Positions 1 to 8,709 of a DNA stretch of 64,000 bases are shown piece after piece. The stretch is from Ruminiclostridium papyrosolvens DSM 2782 (GTDB lineage Bacteria > Bacillota > Clostridia > Acetivibrionales > DSM-1351), in the NCBI RefSeq assembly GCF_029318685.1, contig NZ_CP119677.1, forward strand, positions 992,001-1,056,000. The letters run 5' to 3'. Numbering within the stretch: the stretch's first letter is position 1; every line of letters begins with the position of its first letter. The notes under the pieces were generated by a model. It was given only the letters and a program-made list of their open reading frames with translations, was not told the origin of the DNA and made no database searches. Made by a program: the position numbers and the translations under genes.

Positions 1-516
1 GTTTGCAAGAAAGTTTATGGGAGATGAAATAATATTCATATTCATCAGTACCTTGTTTACCACACCGTCTCCCGTTGAAAAGAACACATAGGCAACAGAG
101 TAAACAAGTACCCAGCTGATAAAGTTGGGCAGAGTAGTCAACACTTGTACCGTTCGTTTGAACCAGCCTCGTTTAACCTCATTTAGAAATACAGCAAAGG
201 CAAGAGGCAGAACGGAGGTTAACAGGTTTAGCCCGCTAATCGCAAAGGTATTACGAAGAACGTCACCGATTGCATTTCTGTAAGCAGGATTTGTAACTAT
301 AGAAGTAATCCATTTTAGCCCCACAAAATCACACTGATACAACTTAAATGGAGGACGGTAATCGAACATTGAGTAAATCCATCCGTATAAAGGTAAGTAG
401 GAAAATGTAAAACAAAGAATCAGAAAAGGTAATGCCATGAAAAACAGTTTGAATCTATCCCGGTGCTTGTTCTTTTTAAACTTGACGTAGGTGATGCCAT
501 TCGACGGATTGGACAT
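1..516 (-). CDS. Sugar ABC transporter permease, LplB/YteP type (partial)
   Basis: The reading frame is open from the ATG at 516 to the window edge (172 residues; the C-terminal part lies outside). It begins MSNPSNGITYVKFKKNKHRD, a positively charged cytoplasmic start, followed by a membrane span at about residues 26-45 and further spans after about residue 100 (segments NTFAISGLNLLTSVLPLAFA and LPNFISWVLVYSVAYVFF). The phrase FVGLKW followed by a stretch before the first EAA-side helices is typical of LplB-type permeases of CUT1 carbohydrate importers. A GGAGGG ribosome site sits at 524-529 on this strand. It is divergent from the GH31/GH3 genes, so it probably imports the oligosaccharide they degrade. 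The substrate is inferred from context only. Confidence 0.85.
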   Translation of the reverse strand, partial: MSNPSNGITYVKFKKNKHRDRFKLFFMALPFLILCFTFSYLPLYGWIYSMFDYRPPFKLYQCDFVGLKWITSIVTNPAYRNAIGDVLRNTFAISGLNLLTSVLPLAFAVFLNEVKRGWFKRTVQVLTTLPNFISWVLVYSVAYVFFSTGDGVVNKVLMNMNIISSPINFLAN

Positions 517-613
517 TAAGCTTCCCTCCAAATATTTTGGGTTTAGTAATTTTTTACAAAAATATTGTATCTTACCCATTAAAATTTGTATATCCTAAAA
601 AAATAGTCAAAAA

Positions 614-671
614 CACTGTAAAATTTATAGGTGAGTATCTGTTTTCAAAAAGTTCTATAATTATTACAGTG
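614..671. promoter_or_regulatory. Long inverted repeat in divergent intergenic region
   Basis: Two 17-base arms, CACTGTAAAATTTATAG (614-630) and CTATAATTATTACAGTG (655-671), are inverted repeats matching at 15 of 17 positions, separated by 24 bases. They lie between the divergent ABC-permease and GH31 genes. A direct repeat GTGATTTT follows at 669-676 and 680-687 (period 11), upstream of a TATAAT at 716-721. This arrangement fits a shared operator for the two divergent operons, with the AraC-type regulator at 7177-8706 as the obvious candidate. Binding is inferred. Confidence 0.5.
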
Positions 672-715
672 ATTTTAATGTGATTTTTTACGTTTTAAAT
701 ATACTCATGAGACTG

Positions 716-721
716 TATAAT
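716..721 (+). promoter_or_regulatory. Candidate -10 of the GH31-GH3 operon
   Basis: TATAAT at 716-721 precedes the GH31 ATG by about 55 bases. At the right distance there is only TTTTAA as a -35, which suggests an activator-dependent promoter using the direct repeats at 669-687. Confidence 0.4.
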
Positions 722-776
722 TGAAAATATGGAAAAATAAAATAGCCGGATAAACTTTTCAGGAGGTCTTAATACC

Positions 777-3092
777 ATGAAATTTCTAAATGGATATTGG
801 TTGAGCAAGGAAGGATATTCACTGCATTACCCGTCCAAGGCATACCGTATTGAGAAATGCGGGGACAGATTACGCATTTTTGCACCATGTAACCAGATTA
901 ATCACAGAGGAGATACTTTAGCCGGCCCTGCACTGACTATTGAATTGAGTTCACCGGCGGCTGATATAATTCACGTAAGAGCATATCACTATAAAGGAGT
1001 AAAAAAAGACGGACCTTATTTTGAACTTAATTCTGCCGGAAGTTCTCCAACAATCAGTGAAGATAGTGATGCAGTGTGGTTTGAAAGCGGAAATATTAAG
1101 GCTCGTATTGATAAAAACAACTTTAGTATTGACTATTATCGGGGCAGTGAACTTCTGACAGGGAGTGGTTGGAGGCATCTTGCATACATTAAAGATGAAA
1201 ACGGTCATACCTATATGAGGGAACAACTTGATTTGGATGTGGGAGAGTGTGTGTATGGTTTGGGTGAGAGGTTTACACCCTTCGTAAAGAATGGTCAGAC
1301 AGTTGATATTTGGAATCAGGACGGAGGTACTTGTACCGAGCAGTCCTATAAGAATATCCCATTTTACATGACAAACCGAGGGTATGGAGTTTTTGTAAAC
1401 GACCCCGGACTTGTGTCATTTGAAGTTTGCAGTGAAGTAGTATCCCGGGTGCAATTTTCTGTTGAAGGTGAAGCCTTGGACTATTTTGTGATTGGAGGTT
1501 CAGACTGTAAGGAAGTGATTTCAAATTATACTGCGCTTACAGGACGTCCTTCAATGCCTCCTGCATGGTCCTTCGGACTATGGCTTTCCACTTCCTTTAC
1601 GACGAACTATGATGAAGAAACCGTCACCGGATTTATTAATGGAATGAGTCAGCGGCGTATTCCCCTATCCGTTTTCCACTTTGATTGCTTTTGGATGAAA
1701 GAATTTAACTGGTGCGATTTTATTTGGGACAAGGATGTTTTTCCAGACCCCAAAAAGATGTTGTCCAATTTAAAGGAAAGTGGCCTGCATATCTGTGTCT
1801 GGATTAATTCATATGTCTCACAGGAGTCTGTTCTGTTTGATGAAGGAATGGAAAAGGGCTATTTCATACACAAAAAAGATGGCAGCGTCTGGCAATGGGA
1901 TATGTGGCAGCCGGGAATGGCAATAGTTGATTTTACAAATCCTGAGGCGTGTAAGTGGTTTTCTCAGCAGCTTCTTAACCTTGTGGATATGGGTGTGGAT
2001 TGTTTTAAAACCGATTTCGGAGAACGTATTCCAACAGAGGATGTTGTATACTACGATGGTTCAGACCCTAAAAAGATGCATAACTTTTATACTTACCTTT
2101 ATAACAGGACAGTGTTTGATACATTGAAATCAGCGGGAAAAGACGCGGTACTATTTGTACGGTCGGCTACAGCAGGCAGCCAGAAGTTCCCTGTTCACTG
2201 GGGAGGAGATTGTACTGCTGACTTTTCCTCTATGGCTGAAAGTTTGAGAGGTGGTCTGTCTTTAGGACTGTGCGGATTCGGTTTCTGGAGTCATGACATC
2301 GGAGGCTTCGAGCAAACTGCTACAGCTGATGTTTATAAACGATGGGTGGCCTTTGGTATGCTGTCATCTCATTCACGTCTTCACGGAAGTACCAGCTACC
2401 GTGTACCTTGGCTATATGACGAAGAGGCAGTGGAGGTATTACGTTTTTTTGCAAATCTCAAATGCCGACTAATGCCTTATATATACAAAACGGCGGTTCA
2501 GGCCTCGCAAAAGGGGTTGCCATCGTTACGTGCAATGTTTGTTGAGTTTCAGGAAGATTCTGCTTGTGCAACCCTTGACCGTCAATATATGCTGGGTGAC
2601 TCCCTGCTGGTAGCGCCTGTATTTACGGCTTCCGGCCTGGTAGACTATTATTTGTCTAAAGGTGAGTGGTATAACCTTCTGACGGGTGAAATTGTTGCAG
2701 GAGGAAGTTATCGCAAGGAAAAGCACGATTACATGAGTCTGCCCTTGTATGTACGTCCGGGCAGCCTTCTGGCAATGGGCTGCAGCGAAGATGAAACTGT
2801 CTATGAATATGCACAGGATGTTCGATTGCTGTTGACACCTCTTTGCGACGGTGCTTGTACAAATACTTCTGTATACGAAAAGGATGGAAAAGAAGCACTT
2901 AATGTTACTGCGACCCGTAAAGGAAGTGAAATCACTGTGCTAGCAGAGGGAGACGGAAAACCTTGGAGCTTAAAACTGTGCGGTATTAAAGCAGACAGAT
3001 GTACCGGAGGTACTATTGTAAGGGAGCAGGATGGTGATATATTTGTACCAAAAGCCTTTGGTGGCAGATACACCCTTGAAATTATGGAGTAA
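777..3092 (+). CDS. yicI: Alpha-xylosidase, glycoside hydrolase family 31 (YicI-like)
   Basis: A 771-residue GH31 enzyme, close to the usual length of YicI-type alpha-xylosidases. It releases alpha-linked xylose from the non-reducing end of xyloglucan oligosaccharides such as isoprimeverose units. The catalytic nucleophile is D413 in KTDFGERIP, and the acid/base is D478 in HWGGDC followed by MAESLRGGLS and FGFWSHDIGGFE, all hallmarks of the family. There is an N-terminal beta domain, a central (beta/alpha)8 barrel from about residue 255 and C-terminal beta domains. No signal peptide is seen, so it acts in the cytoplasm. CAGGAGG precedes the ATG. The GH3 gene follows after 38 bases, so the two are probably cotranscribed. 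Alpha-glucosidase activity is possible, but the KTDFGER motif favours alpha-xylosidase. Confidence 0.92.
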   Translation: MKFLNGYWLSKEGYSLHYPSKAYRIEKCGDRLRIFAPCNQINHRGDTLAGPALTIELSSPAADIIHVRAYHYKGVKKDGPYFELNSAGSSPTISEDSDAVWFESGNIKARIDKNNFSIDYYRGSELLTGSGWRHLAYIKDENGHTYMREQLDLDVGECVYGLGERFTPFVKNGQTVDIWNQDGGTCTEQSYKNIPFYMTNRGYGVFVNDPGLVSFEVCSEVVSRVQFSVEGEALDYFVIGGSDCKEVISNYTALTGRPSMPPAWSFGLWLSTSFTTNYDEETVTGFINGMSQRRIPLSVFHFDCFWMKEFNWCDFIWDKDVFPDPKKMLSNLKESGLHICVWINSYVSQESVLFDEGMEKGYFIHKKDGSVWQWDMWQPGMAIVDFTNPEACKWFSQQLLNLVDMGVDCFKTDFGERIPTEDVVYYDGSDPKKMHNFYTYLYNRTVFDTLKSAGKDAVLFVRSATAGSQKFPVHWGGDCTADFSSMAESLRGGLSLGLCGFGFWSHDIGGFEQTATADVYKRWVAFGMLSSHSRLHGSTSYRVPWLYDEEAVEVLRFFANLKCRLMPYIYKTAVQASQKGLPSLRAMFVEFQEDSACATLDRQYMLGDSLLVAPVFTASGLVDYYLSKGEWYNLLTGEIVAGGSYRKEKHDYMSLPLYVRPGSLLAMGCSEDETVYEYAQDVRLLLTPLCDGACTNTSVYEKDGKEALNVTATRKGSEITVLAEGDGKPWSLKLCGIKADRCTGGTIVREQDGDIFVPKAFGGRYTLEIME

Positions 3093-3130
3093 CTGTATTA
3101 ACTAAATTATAATATTTTGGAGTGAATATT

Positions 3131-5266
3131 ATGCAAATTAATCCTATAGATAAAAAAATAGAAGAACTACTGTCCATGATGACTTTAGAGGAAAAGGCGG
3201 GCATGTGTCACGGCAATGGGTTATTCCGCACAGGTGGAGTAGAAAGACTGGGAATTCATCCCATTGTATTTTCCGACGGGCCTTTGGGCATACGCAATGA
3301 GTTTGCAGATAATCGGTGGGAAACGGTAGGCGGCAATACAGATTTTGTTACATATCTGCCTGCCTGCACTGCCCTTGCCGCAACCTTCAACAGAACCCTT
3401 GCAGAGAGGGTGGGAGAAGTACTGGGCTGCGAAGCAAGAGGCCGTGGTAAGGACGTTATCCTTGCTCCGGGCGTAAATATTATACGTACACCTTTATGCG
3501 GCAGAAATTATGAGTATTTCAGTGAAGACCCCATGCTCACAGCAGAACTTGCATCAGCATTAATAAAAGGTGTACAGCGCTTTGATGTGGCAGCCTGCGT
3601 GAAGCATTTTGCCGCAAATAATCAGGAGACAGAACGTCTTACTGTCAGTGCCCAAGTGGATGAACGGACACTTAGGGAGCTGTATTATCCTGCATTTGAA
3701 GCAACTGTAAAGGCTGGAGTTCTTACAGTTATGACTGCGTATAACAGGCTAAATGGTACATTTTGCAGTCACAGCTCTGAGCTGATTACGGAAATTCTTC
3801 GTGAGGAATGGGGCTTTGAAGGTGTTGTGGTTTCGGATTGGGGAGCAGTACACGATACAGTGGTACCTGCAGAAGCCGGACTCGATATCGAAATGAGCGT
3901 AACTTCTGATTTTGATGACTACTTTTTTGCAAAACCCCTTATAAATGCTGTTCAAAACGGGAAAATCTCTGAAAGTATTCTTGATGATAAGGTACGACGA
4001 ATACTTAAATTGATGTTCAGACTGAATATGTTCTCCAAAGACCGAAAGCGAGGCGGCTTCAATCTGCCTCAACACCAACAGACAGTACTTGAAGCAGCTA
4101 AGGAGAGTTTTGTTTTATTAAAAAATGACAATAGTGTACTCCCTCTTAATGCAGACAAAATTAGAACTGTTGCCGTTATCGGCAATAATGCAGACAAAAA
4201 ACATTCCACAGGGGGAGATAGTGCGGCAGTCAAGGCACTATTTGAGGTTACGCCTTTATCCGGCATAGTTATGAGATTGGCAGGAGGAGCAAAGGTATCA
4301 TATTATCCGGGGTGCCTGGATGAAACATATTCTAAGCATGAATTTCACATACCTTCTAATGCTGATGAAAAAACCCGTACTGAGATAGAAGAAAAGGCAA
4401 GAGCTGCTCAAGAGGAATATAAAAATGTTAAAATACGTCTTGAGAATGAGGCAATTCAGGCGGCACAAACTGCCGATGCAGTTATTTTCGTTGGAGGTAC
4501 AGGTCACGAGCAGGAATCGGAGGGCCGAGACAGGGCGGATATGACTTTGCCTTACCAACAGGATAAACTTCTGGAAAGTATTTTAGCAGTAAACCCCAAC
4601 ACAGTGGTAGTCATATTAAGTGGTTCTCAGGTTGATATGAGCTCATGGATAAACAATGCACCTGCGGTTTTGCAGGGATTTTTTTCAGGCATGCACACTG
4701 GAACTGCGTTAGCAGAAGTTTTATTCGGTGATGAAAACCCAAGCGGACATCTCCCATTCACAATTCCGGCGAAAGAGGAGGATACAGGAGTTAAGGCACT
4801 GGGCGAATACCCAGGAGGGGAGAAGGTCTTTTATAAAGATGGCCTTTTTGTAGGATACCGTTATCACGATGCATATAAGGTACCACCGCTTTTTCCCTTT
4901 GGACACGGCTTGTCCTATACGGATTTTTCGTTGGGGAAGGGTGTAGTCAGACAGATTTCCGGCTCCTGTAAGGAGTATGAAATAAACGCAGATGTAACCA
5001 ATACAGGGGATAGGAAAGGTGCGCAGTCAGTACAGCTATATGTGGAGCCACCAAGAAAAGCAGACTCCCCTATACGTACTTTAAAAGGTTTTGAAAAGGT
5101 ATGTCTTAATCCCGGCGAAACCAAAACCATTACATTTAAACTTGATGAAAGAACTTTCTCGGAATTCCGCACTAATACAGGGTGGGTCTTTGTTCCGGGC
5201 GAATATACCATACACATTGGTACTTCATCCCGTGAGCTTCCCATAGCTATGACTCTTACACTTTGA
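3131..5266 (+). CDS. Beta-glucosidase, glycoside hydrolase family 3
   Basis: A 711-residue GH3 enzyme. The N-terminal barrel contains FSDGPLGIR (substrate pocket), KHFAANNQE and TAYNRLNG, with the nucleophile D236 in VVSDWGAVHD. A GH3 C-terminal alpha/beta sandwich follows (GGTGHEQESEGRDR), then a fibronectin-III-like domain from about residue 600. No signal peptide is present, so it is cytoplasmic. It most likely removes glucose from the glucan backbone once xylose has been removed by the upstream GH31 enzyme. The start is set at ATG 3131 because GGAG at 3119-3122 is 8 bases upstream of it. The in-frame GTG at 3122 overlaps that ribosome site. The exact aryl or cello specificity cannot be told from sequence. 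Confidence 0.92.
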   Translation: MQINPIDKKIEELLSMMTLEEKAGMCHGNGLFRTGGVERLGIHPIVFSDGPLGIRNEFADNRWETVGGNTDFVTYLPACTALAATFNRTLAERVGEVLGCEARGRGKDVILAPGVNIIRTPLCGRNYEYFSEDPMLTAELASALIKGVQRFDVAACVKHFAANNQETERLTVSAQVDERTLRELYYPAFEATVKAGVLTVMTAYNRLNGTFCSHSSELITEILREEWGFEGVVVSDWGAVHDTVVPAEAGLDIEMSVTSDFDDYFFAKPLINAVQNGKISESILDDKVRRILKLMFRLNMFSKDRKRGGFNLPQHQQTVLEAAKESFVLLKNDNSVLPLNADKIRTVAVIGNNADKKHSTGGDSAAVKALFEVTPLSGIVMRLAGGAKVSYYPGCLDETYSKHEFHIPSNADEKTRTEIEEKARAAQEEYKNVKIRLENEAIQAAQTADAVIFVGGTGHEQESEGRDRADMTLPYQQDKLLESILAVNPNTVVVILSGSQVDMSSWINNAPAVLQGFFSGMHTGTALAEVLFGDENPSGHLPFTIPAKEEDTGVKALGEYPGGEKVFYKDGLFVGYRYHDAYKVPPLFPFGHGLSYTDFSLGKGVVRQISGSCKEYEINADVTNTGDRKGAQSVQLYVEPPRKADSPIRTLKGFEKVCLNPGETKTITFKLDERTFSEFRTNTGWVFVPGEYTIHIGTSSRELPIAMTLTL

Positions 5267-5312
5267 TATTTGTACAAATAGGTTTGTATGTGGTTTACAA
5301 TATTGTTATAAT
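5267..5312 (+). promoter_or_regulatory. Promoter with upstream palindrome for kinase-regulator-GH42
   Basis: TTGTAT (5284-5289), 17 bases, TATAAT (5307-5312) form a good promoter about 50 bases upstream of the kinase start. The perfect 14-base palindrome TATTTGTACAAATA (5267-5280) abuts the -35 on its upstream side. It starts at the GH3 stop, so the regulatory genes have their own promoter as well as possible readthrough. Confidence 0.55.
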
Positions 5313-5362
5313 AAGCCTATAATACAAGAAATATCAGTGTCGGCGAGGGTGGAATAAATATC

Positions 5363-7183
5363 GTGTTCATCAAGCGTTTGAAAGAAGGTTGGAACAATAT
5401 TCGGATACGCAAAAAAATGATCGGTATCTACATAATCTCCGTGCTGCTGCCGGTATTTTTCGTGAGCCTTTATTTAACCTACAGCATGTCAAATCTGGTT
5501 TACTCACGTATGGTTACCGAGGCTAAAACTGATACCCTTAGAGTGCGGGACCGTGTCAACGAGCTGTTATATCTTATGACTAACATTTCTGACAAAATTT
5601 ATTTTGATAAACAGCTCAAAAAACTTATTTCAACTAAATACGATAGTTTTTTGGAGTCTATTGATGCTTGGAATAGTTACCCTGCACTTAAGGAGTATAC
5701 AAAGTACTACAGCCAAATAGAAGCTATTACCTTGTATGTAGATAATAGCACCATATGTGAAAATGGCTTTTTTATTAAAACCACAGAAGATATTAGAAAA
5801 GAAGCATGGTATAAGGCGGCGGTTCGAAGCGGTGGGAATATGATATGGCAGTGTTTTTATAATAGTGATAACAATTCCTATTACCTTGCCTTGGTTCGTC
5901 GTATTCCAATTGACAATAATGGGAATTACGCCGTTATGGTAATGAGAGTAAGCTACAGCTATCTCACCTCTGTTATTCAGAACGAAAGAACAACCATGCT
6001 TATGACTGTGGATAATGACCGCATTGTACTGGCAGATAATCGCAAAAAGCTGGGTACAAAAATGGATATAAAGGGTTTAACTGCTGTATCCGGTGACAGA
6101 GAGCAAATTCTAAAGGATGTAACCTATGAAAACCGAAAGGTATTTATTGTCTGTGACTCCTTTCTTCCTCAGAAAACCCGCAGTACAATAAAGATTATTA
6201 ATATAACACCTACCAGTGACATTACAAGTCAAGTTTTCTCTACATATATAACAGGGATTGCAATTGCACTCATCAGTCTTGTAGTACCTGTATTGCTTAT
6301 GGTGCTATTTACCGGAAGCTTTTCAGAGCGTATTTTATTTATCAGAACTCAGATTCACAGGGCGGCCTCCGGGGATTTGGATATTCCGCAGGATATCAGC
6401 GGCAGTGATGAGATTGCCGACCTTTATACAGATTTGATTAAGATGATTGGCGATATGAAAAAGCTTTTACAGGAAAACTATGAGCACAAGCTCCAGCAGC
6501 AAAAGCTTCTGACAAAGCAAAATGAGGCACAGTTCAAGATGCTGGCCAGTCAGATTAATCCTCATTTTCTGTTTAATACTCTTGAAAGTATACGAATGAA
6601 GGCTTATGTCTGCGGTCAACGTGAAATTGCCACTGTTATAAAGCTTTTAGGGAAGTCTATGCGTAGTTTGCTGGAACTTGACGACAATGCTCAGCCATTG
6701 AAGAGTGAGCTGGATTTTGTTCGTAATTATTTGGAAATTCAGAAGTTCCGTTTTGCTGACAGGGTGGATTATACAATTGATGTTCAGGATGGTATTGATG
6801 AGAAAATTCTCAAGGTACTTCCTTTGTTGATACAGCCAATTGTTGAAAATGCCTTTGTGCACGGCTTGGAGCAAAAAGAGGGAAGTGGAAAAATAGACAT
6901 TATCGTAAAAAGGCAGCAGGAAAATATACTGGTGACTGTAAAGGATAATGGGCTTGGAATGGAAACCCGTAAGCTGGAGGAGGTTCAACGCAAGATTAAG
7001 GAAGCAGGAGGGAATACAGGCAAAAGTATTGGACTATCAAATGTCAATCAGCGTATAAAGCTATATTACGGTGAAGCCTATGGAATCAGGGTGGACAGCA
7101 GTCCCGGAACAGGAACAACGGTATGGATTTCTTTTCCGGAACAGCCTGTAAAAAAACAAAATATCTTAGGAAAGGAATGGTAA
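5363..7183 (+). CDS. Sensor histidine kinase, LytS/YesM family
   Basis: A 606-residue membrane kinase. The first membrane span is at about residues 18-38. An extracellular sensor region of roughly 250 residues follows, then a second span at about residues 292-318 and a HAMP linker. The His_kinase domain contains QINPHFLFNTLESI (phospho-acceptor H401), and the ATPase domain has PIVENAFVHGLE (N box) and DNGLGM (G box). The start is GTG at 5363 with GAGGGTGGA upstream. It overlaps the downstream regulator by a few bases, so the pair is translationally coupled. YesM/YesN-type pairs usually control oligosaccharide uptake and hydrolase operons. The signal is presumably an extracellular sugar, perhaps through a transporter-binding protein (inferred). 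Confidence 0.93.
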   Translation: MFIKRLKEGWNNIRIRKKMIGIYIISVLLPVFFVSLYLTYSMSNLVYSRMVTEAKTDTLRVRDRVNELLYLMTNISDKIYFDKQLKKLISTKYDSFLESIDAWNSYPALKEYTKYYSQIEAITLYVDNSTICENGFFIKTTEDIRKEAWYKAAVRSGGNMIWQCFYNSDNNSYYLALVRRIPIDNNGNYAVMVMRVSYSYLTSVIQNERTTMLMTVDNDRIVLADNRKKLGTKMDIKGLTAVSGDREQILKDVTYENRKVFIVCDSFLPQKTRSTIKIINITPTSDITSQVFSTYITGIAIALISLVVPVLLMVLFTGSFSERILFIRTQIHRAASGDLDIPQDISGSDEIADLYTDLIKMIGDMKKLLQENYEHKLQQQKLLTKQNEAQFKMLASQINPHFLFNTLESIRMKAYVCGQREIATVIKLLGKSMRSLLELDDNAQPLKSELDFVRNYLEIQKFRFADRVDYTIDVQDGIDEKILKVLPLLIQPIVENAFVHGLEQKEGSGKIDIIVKRQQENILVTVKDNGLGMETRKLEEVQRKIKEAGGNTGKSIGLSNVNQRIKLYYGEAYGIRVDSSPGTGTTVWISFPEQPVKKQNILGKEW

Positions 7184-8706
7184 GCCAAATGCTCAAGGTT
7201 TTAATCATTGATGACGAGCCGGCAGTAAGGGCTGGACTAAAGGCTATTATTGATTGGGACAGCCTTGGTTATGAGATAGCCGGAGAAGCAGCAGATGGGC
7301 ATGAGGGTCTTCGTATGCTGCTTGGGCTTAACCCGGACCTATGTATTACCGATATCAGGATGCCGGGGTTGTATGGAACTGAGATGCTTGAAAAGGCAAG
7401 AGAAGGAGGCTTTGACGGCAAGGTTATAATCCTGACAGGTTATTCCGATTTTGAATATGCCCGCAGTGCCATTAGATCCGGTGTATCCTCCTTTCAGCTA
7501 AAACCTATAGAGGAAGACGATTTGCAGGAGGCAATTGTAAAGGTACGCAAAACGATTATGGCTGAAAAGGAAAAGCTTAAAAGTATTCAATCCAGTATGA
7601 ATCTTATATATGAAAAGCAGCTTACAGACCTTATTTGCGGGAAGGTGACGACTGAAGCAGTAAATCTCAATGAGCTTAAACTAAATGATAATATTTACCG
7701 TGTTGCTGTTATAAAAGCTGGGCAGTCTGATGCAGATATCCCGACGCTTTTTGACTATGAAAAAGAGATGCGATGTATCTGTATGGACGATTTGTGGGTG
7801 GTTTTGCTGCAAGGAGGAGGTATTACACGCTTCTTTGTACATATGAGGGATATATTCCATAAGACGCCTGATTTGTTTGTTTCTTTGGGAAGACTGTGCA
7901 GCAAGGCTGAAGAACTTCACCTTTCCTATGCAGATGCCAAAAAGATACAACAGCACAGTTTCTATTATCAGCAATCGGGAAATCTCGTATTATGGGATGA
8001 CGTATGTGAAGATTTTTCAAACGGAGTAAACCTTGATTCTATTGACATAAAAGAATATATTGAGGCTTTTTACGATTATATTGAAATAGGGCAGGAGGAG
8101 TTGCTGCAAAATAAAATGAGGAGCTTCGAGTCGGAATACCATAGACTCAATCTCCATCCCGACCGATTTGCAGGAGTTCTATCAAATATCTTTATACGAG
8201 TTCGGGATATGCTGTCTCAAAACTACCAGAATCTCATAATTCCCGATGACGGAAGAATAATTCATGATATATACAGAAAACAGAGTTTGCATGAAATTAC
8301 AGATTACATATTAAGTGAATTTTTATGTTTTATGAAGCAGATAGGGAATAATTCACGGGACAATATAGTAAAGAGACTTTGTATGTATATTGAAGCCAAT
8401 TATGCCAAGGACTTGAAGCTGGAATCCCTTGCTAAGATTTTTTGTTATAACAGCTCCTATCTGGGAAGAATTTTCAGAAGCGGAACAGGTGAGAGCTTCA
8501 ATTCCTATCTTGACCATGTCCGAATTCGCAAAGCTAAAGAAATGCTTGCGGAAGGAAAATACAAGGTTTATGAAATTTCTTATATGGTAGGGTACAAAAA
8601 TATAGACTATTTTTACAGGAAGTTTAAATACTATGTGGGACGAAAACCCAGAGACTATTGGGGCGAAATGCCGGACTTGACTACATGTATCAAAAAGGAG
8701 AGTTAA
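7177..8706 (+). CDS. Response regulator, YesN-type with AraC DNA-binding domain
   Basis: A receiver domain at the N terminus has the acidic pair IIDDE and phospho-acceptor D59 in LCITDIRMPG. A middle region without clear motif follows, then two AraC helix-turn-helix units at the C terminus (LESLAKIFCYNSSYLGRIFR and YEISYMVGYKNIDYFYRKFK). The total is about 509 residues. ATG 7177 overlaps the kinase stop by 7 bases and has AGGA 5 bases upstream; ATG 7189 (MLKVLIIDDE) is an equally possible start, and D59 would then be D55. It is expected to activate the GH/ABC promoters nearby, where 11-base-periodic direct repeats are seen at 669-687. Confidence 0.92.
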   Translation: MVSQMLKVLIIDDEPAVRAGLKAIIDWDSLGYEIAGEAADGHEGLRMLLGLNPDLCITDIRMPGLYGTEMLEKAREGGFDGKVIILTGYSDFEYARSAIRSGVSSFQLKPIEEDDLQEAIVKVRKTIMAEKEKLKSIQSSMNLIYEKQLTDLICGKVTTEAVNLNELKLNDNIYRVAVIKAGQSDADIPTLFDYEKEMRCICMDDLWVVLLQGGGITRFFVHMRDIFHKTPDLFVSLGRLCSKAEELHLSYADAKKIQQHSFYYQQSGNLVLWDDVCEDFSNGVNLDSIDIKEYIEAFYDYIEIGQEELLQNKMRSFESEYHRLNLHPDRFAGVLSNIFIRVRDMLSQNYQNLIIPDDGRIIHDIYRKQSLHEITDYILSEFLCFMKQIGNNSRDNIVKRLCMYIEANYAKDLKLESLAKIFCYNSSYLGRIFRSGTGESFNSYLDHVRIRKAKEMLAEGKYKVYEISYMVGYKNIDYFYRKFKYYVGRKPRDYWGEMPDLTTCIKKES

Positions 8707-8709
8707 GGA

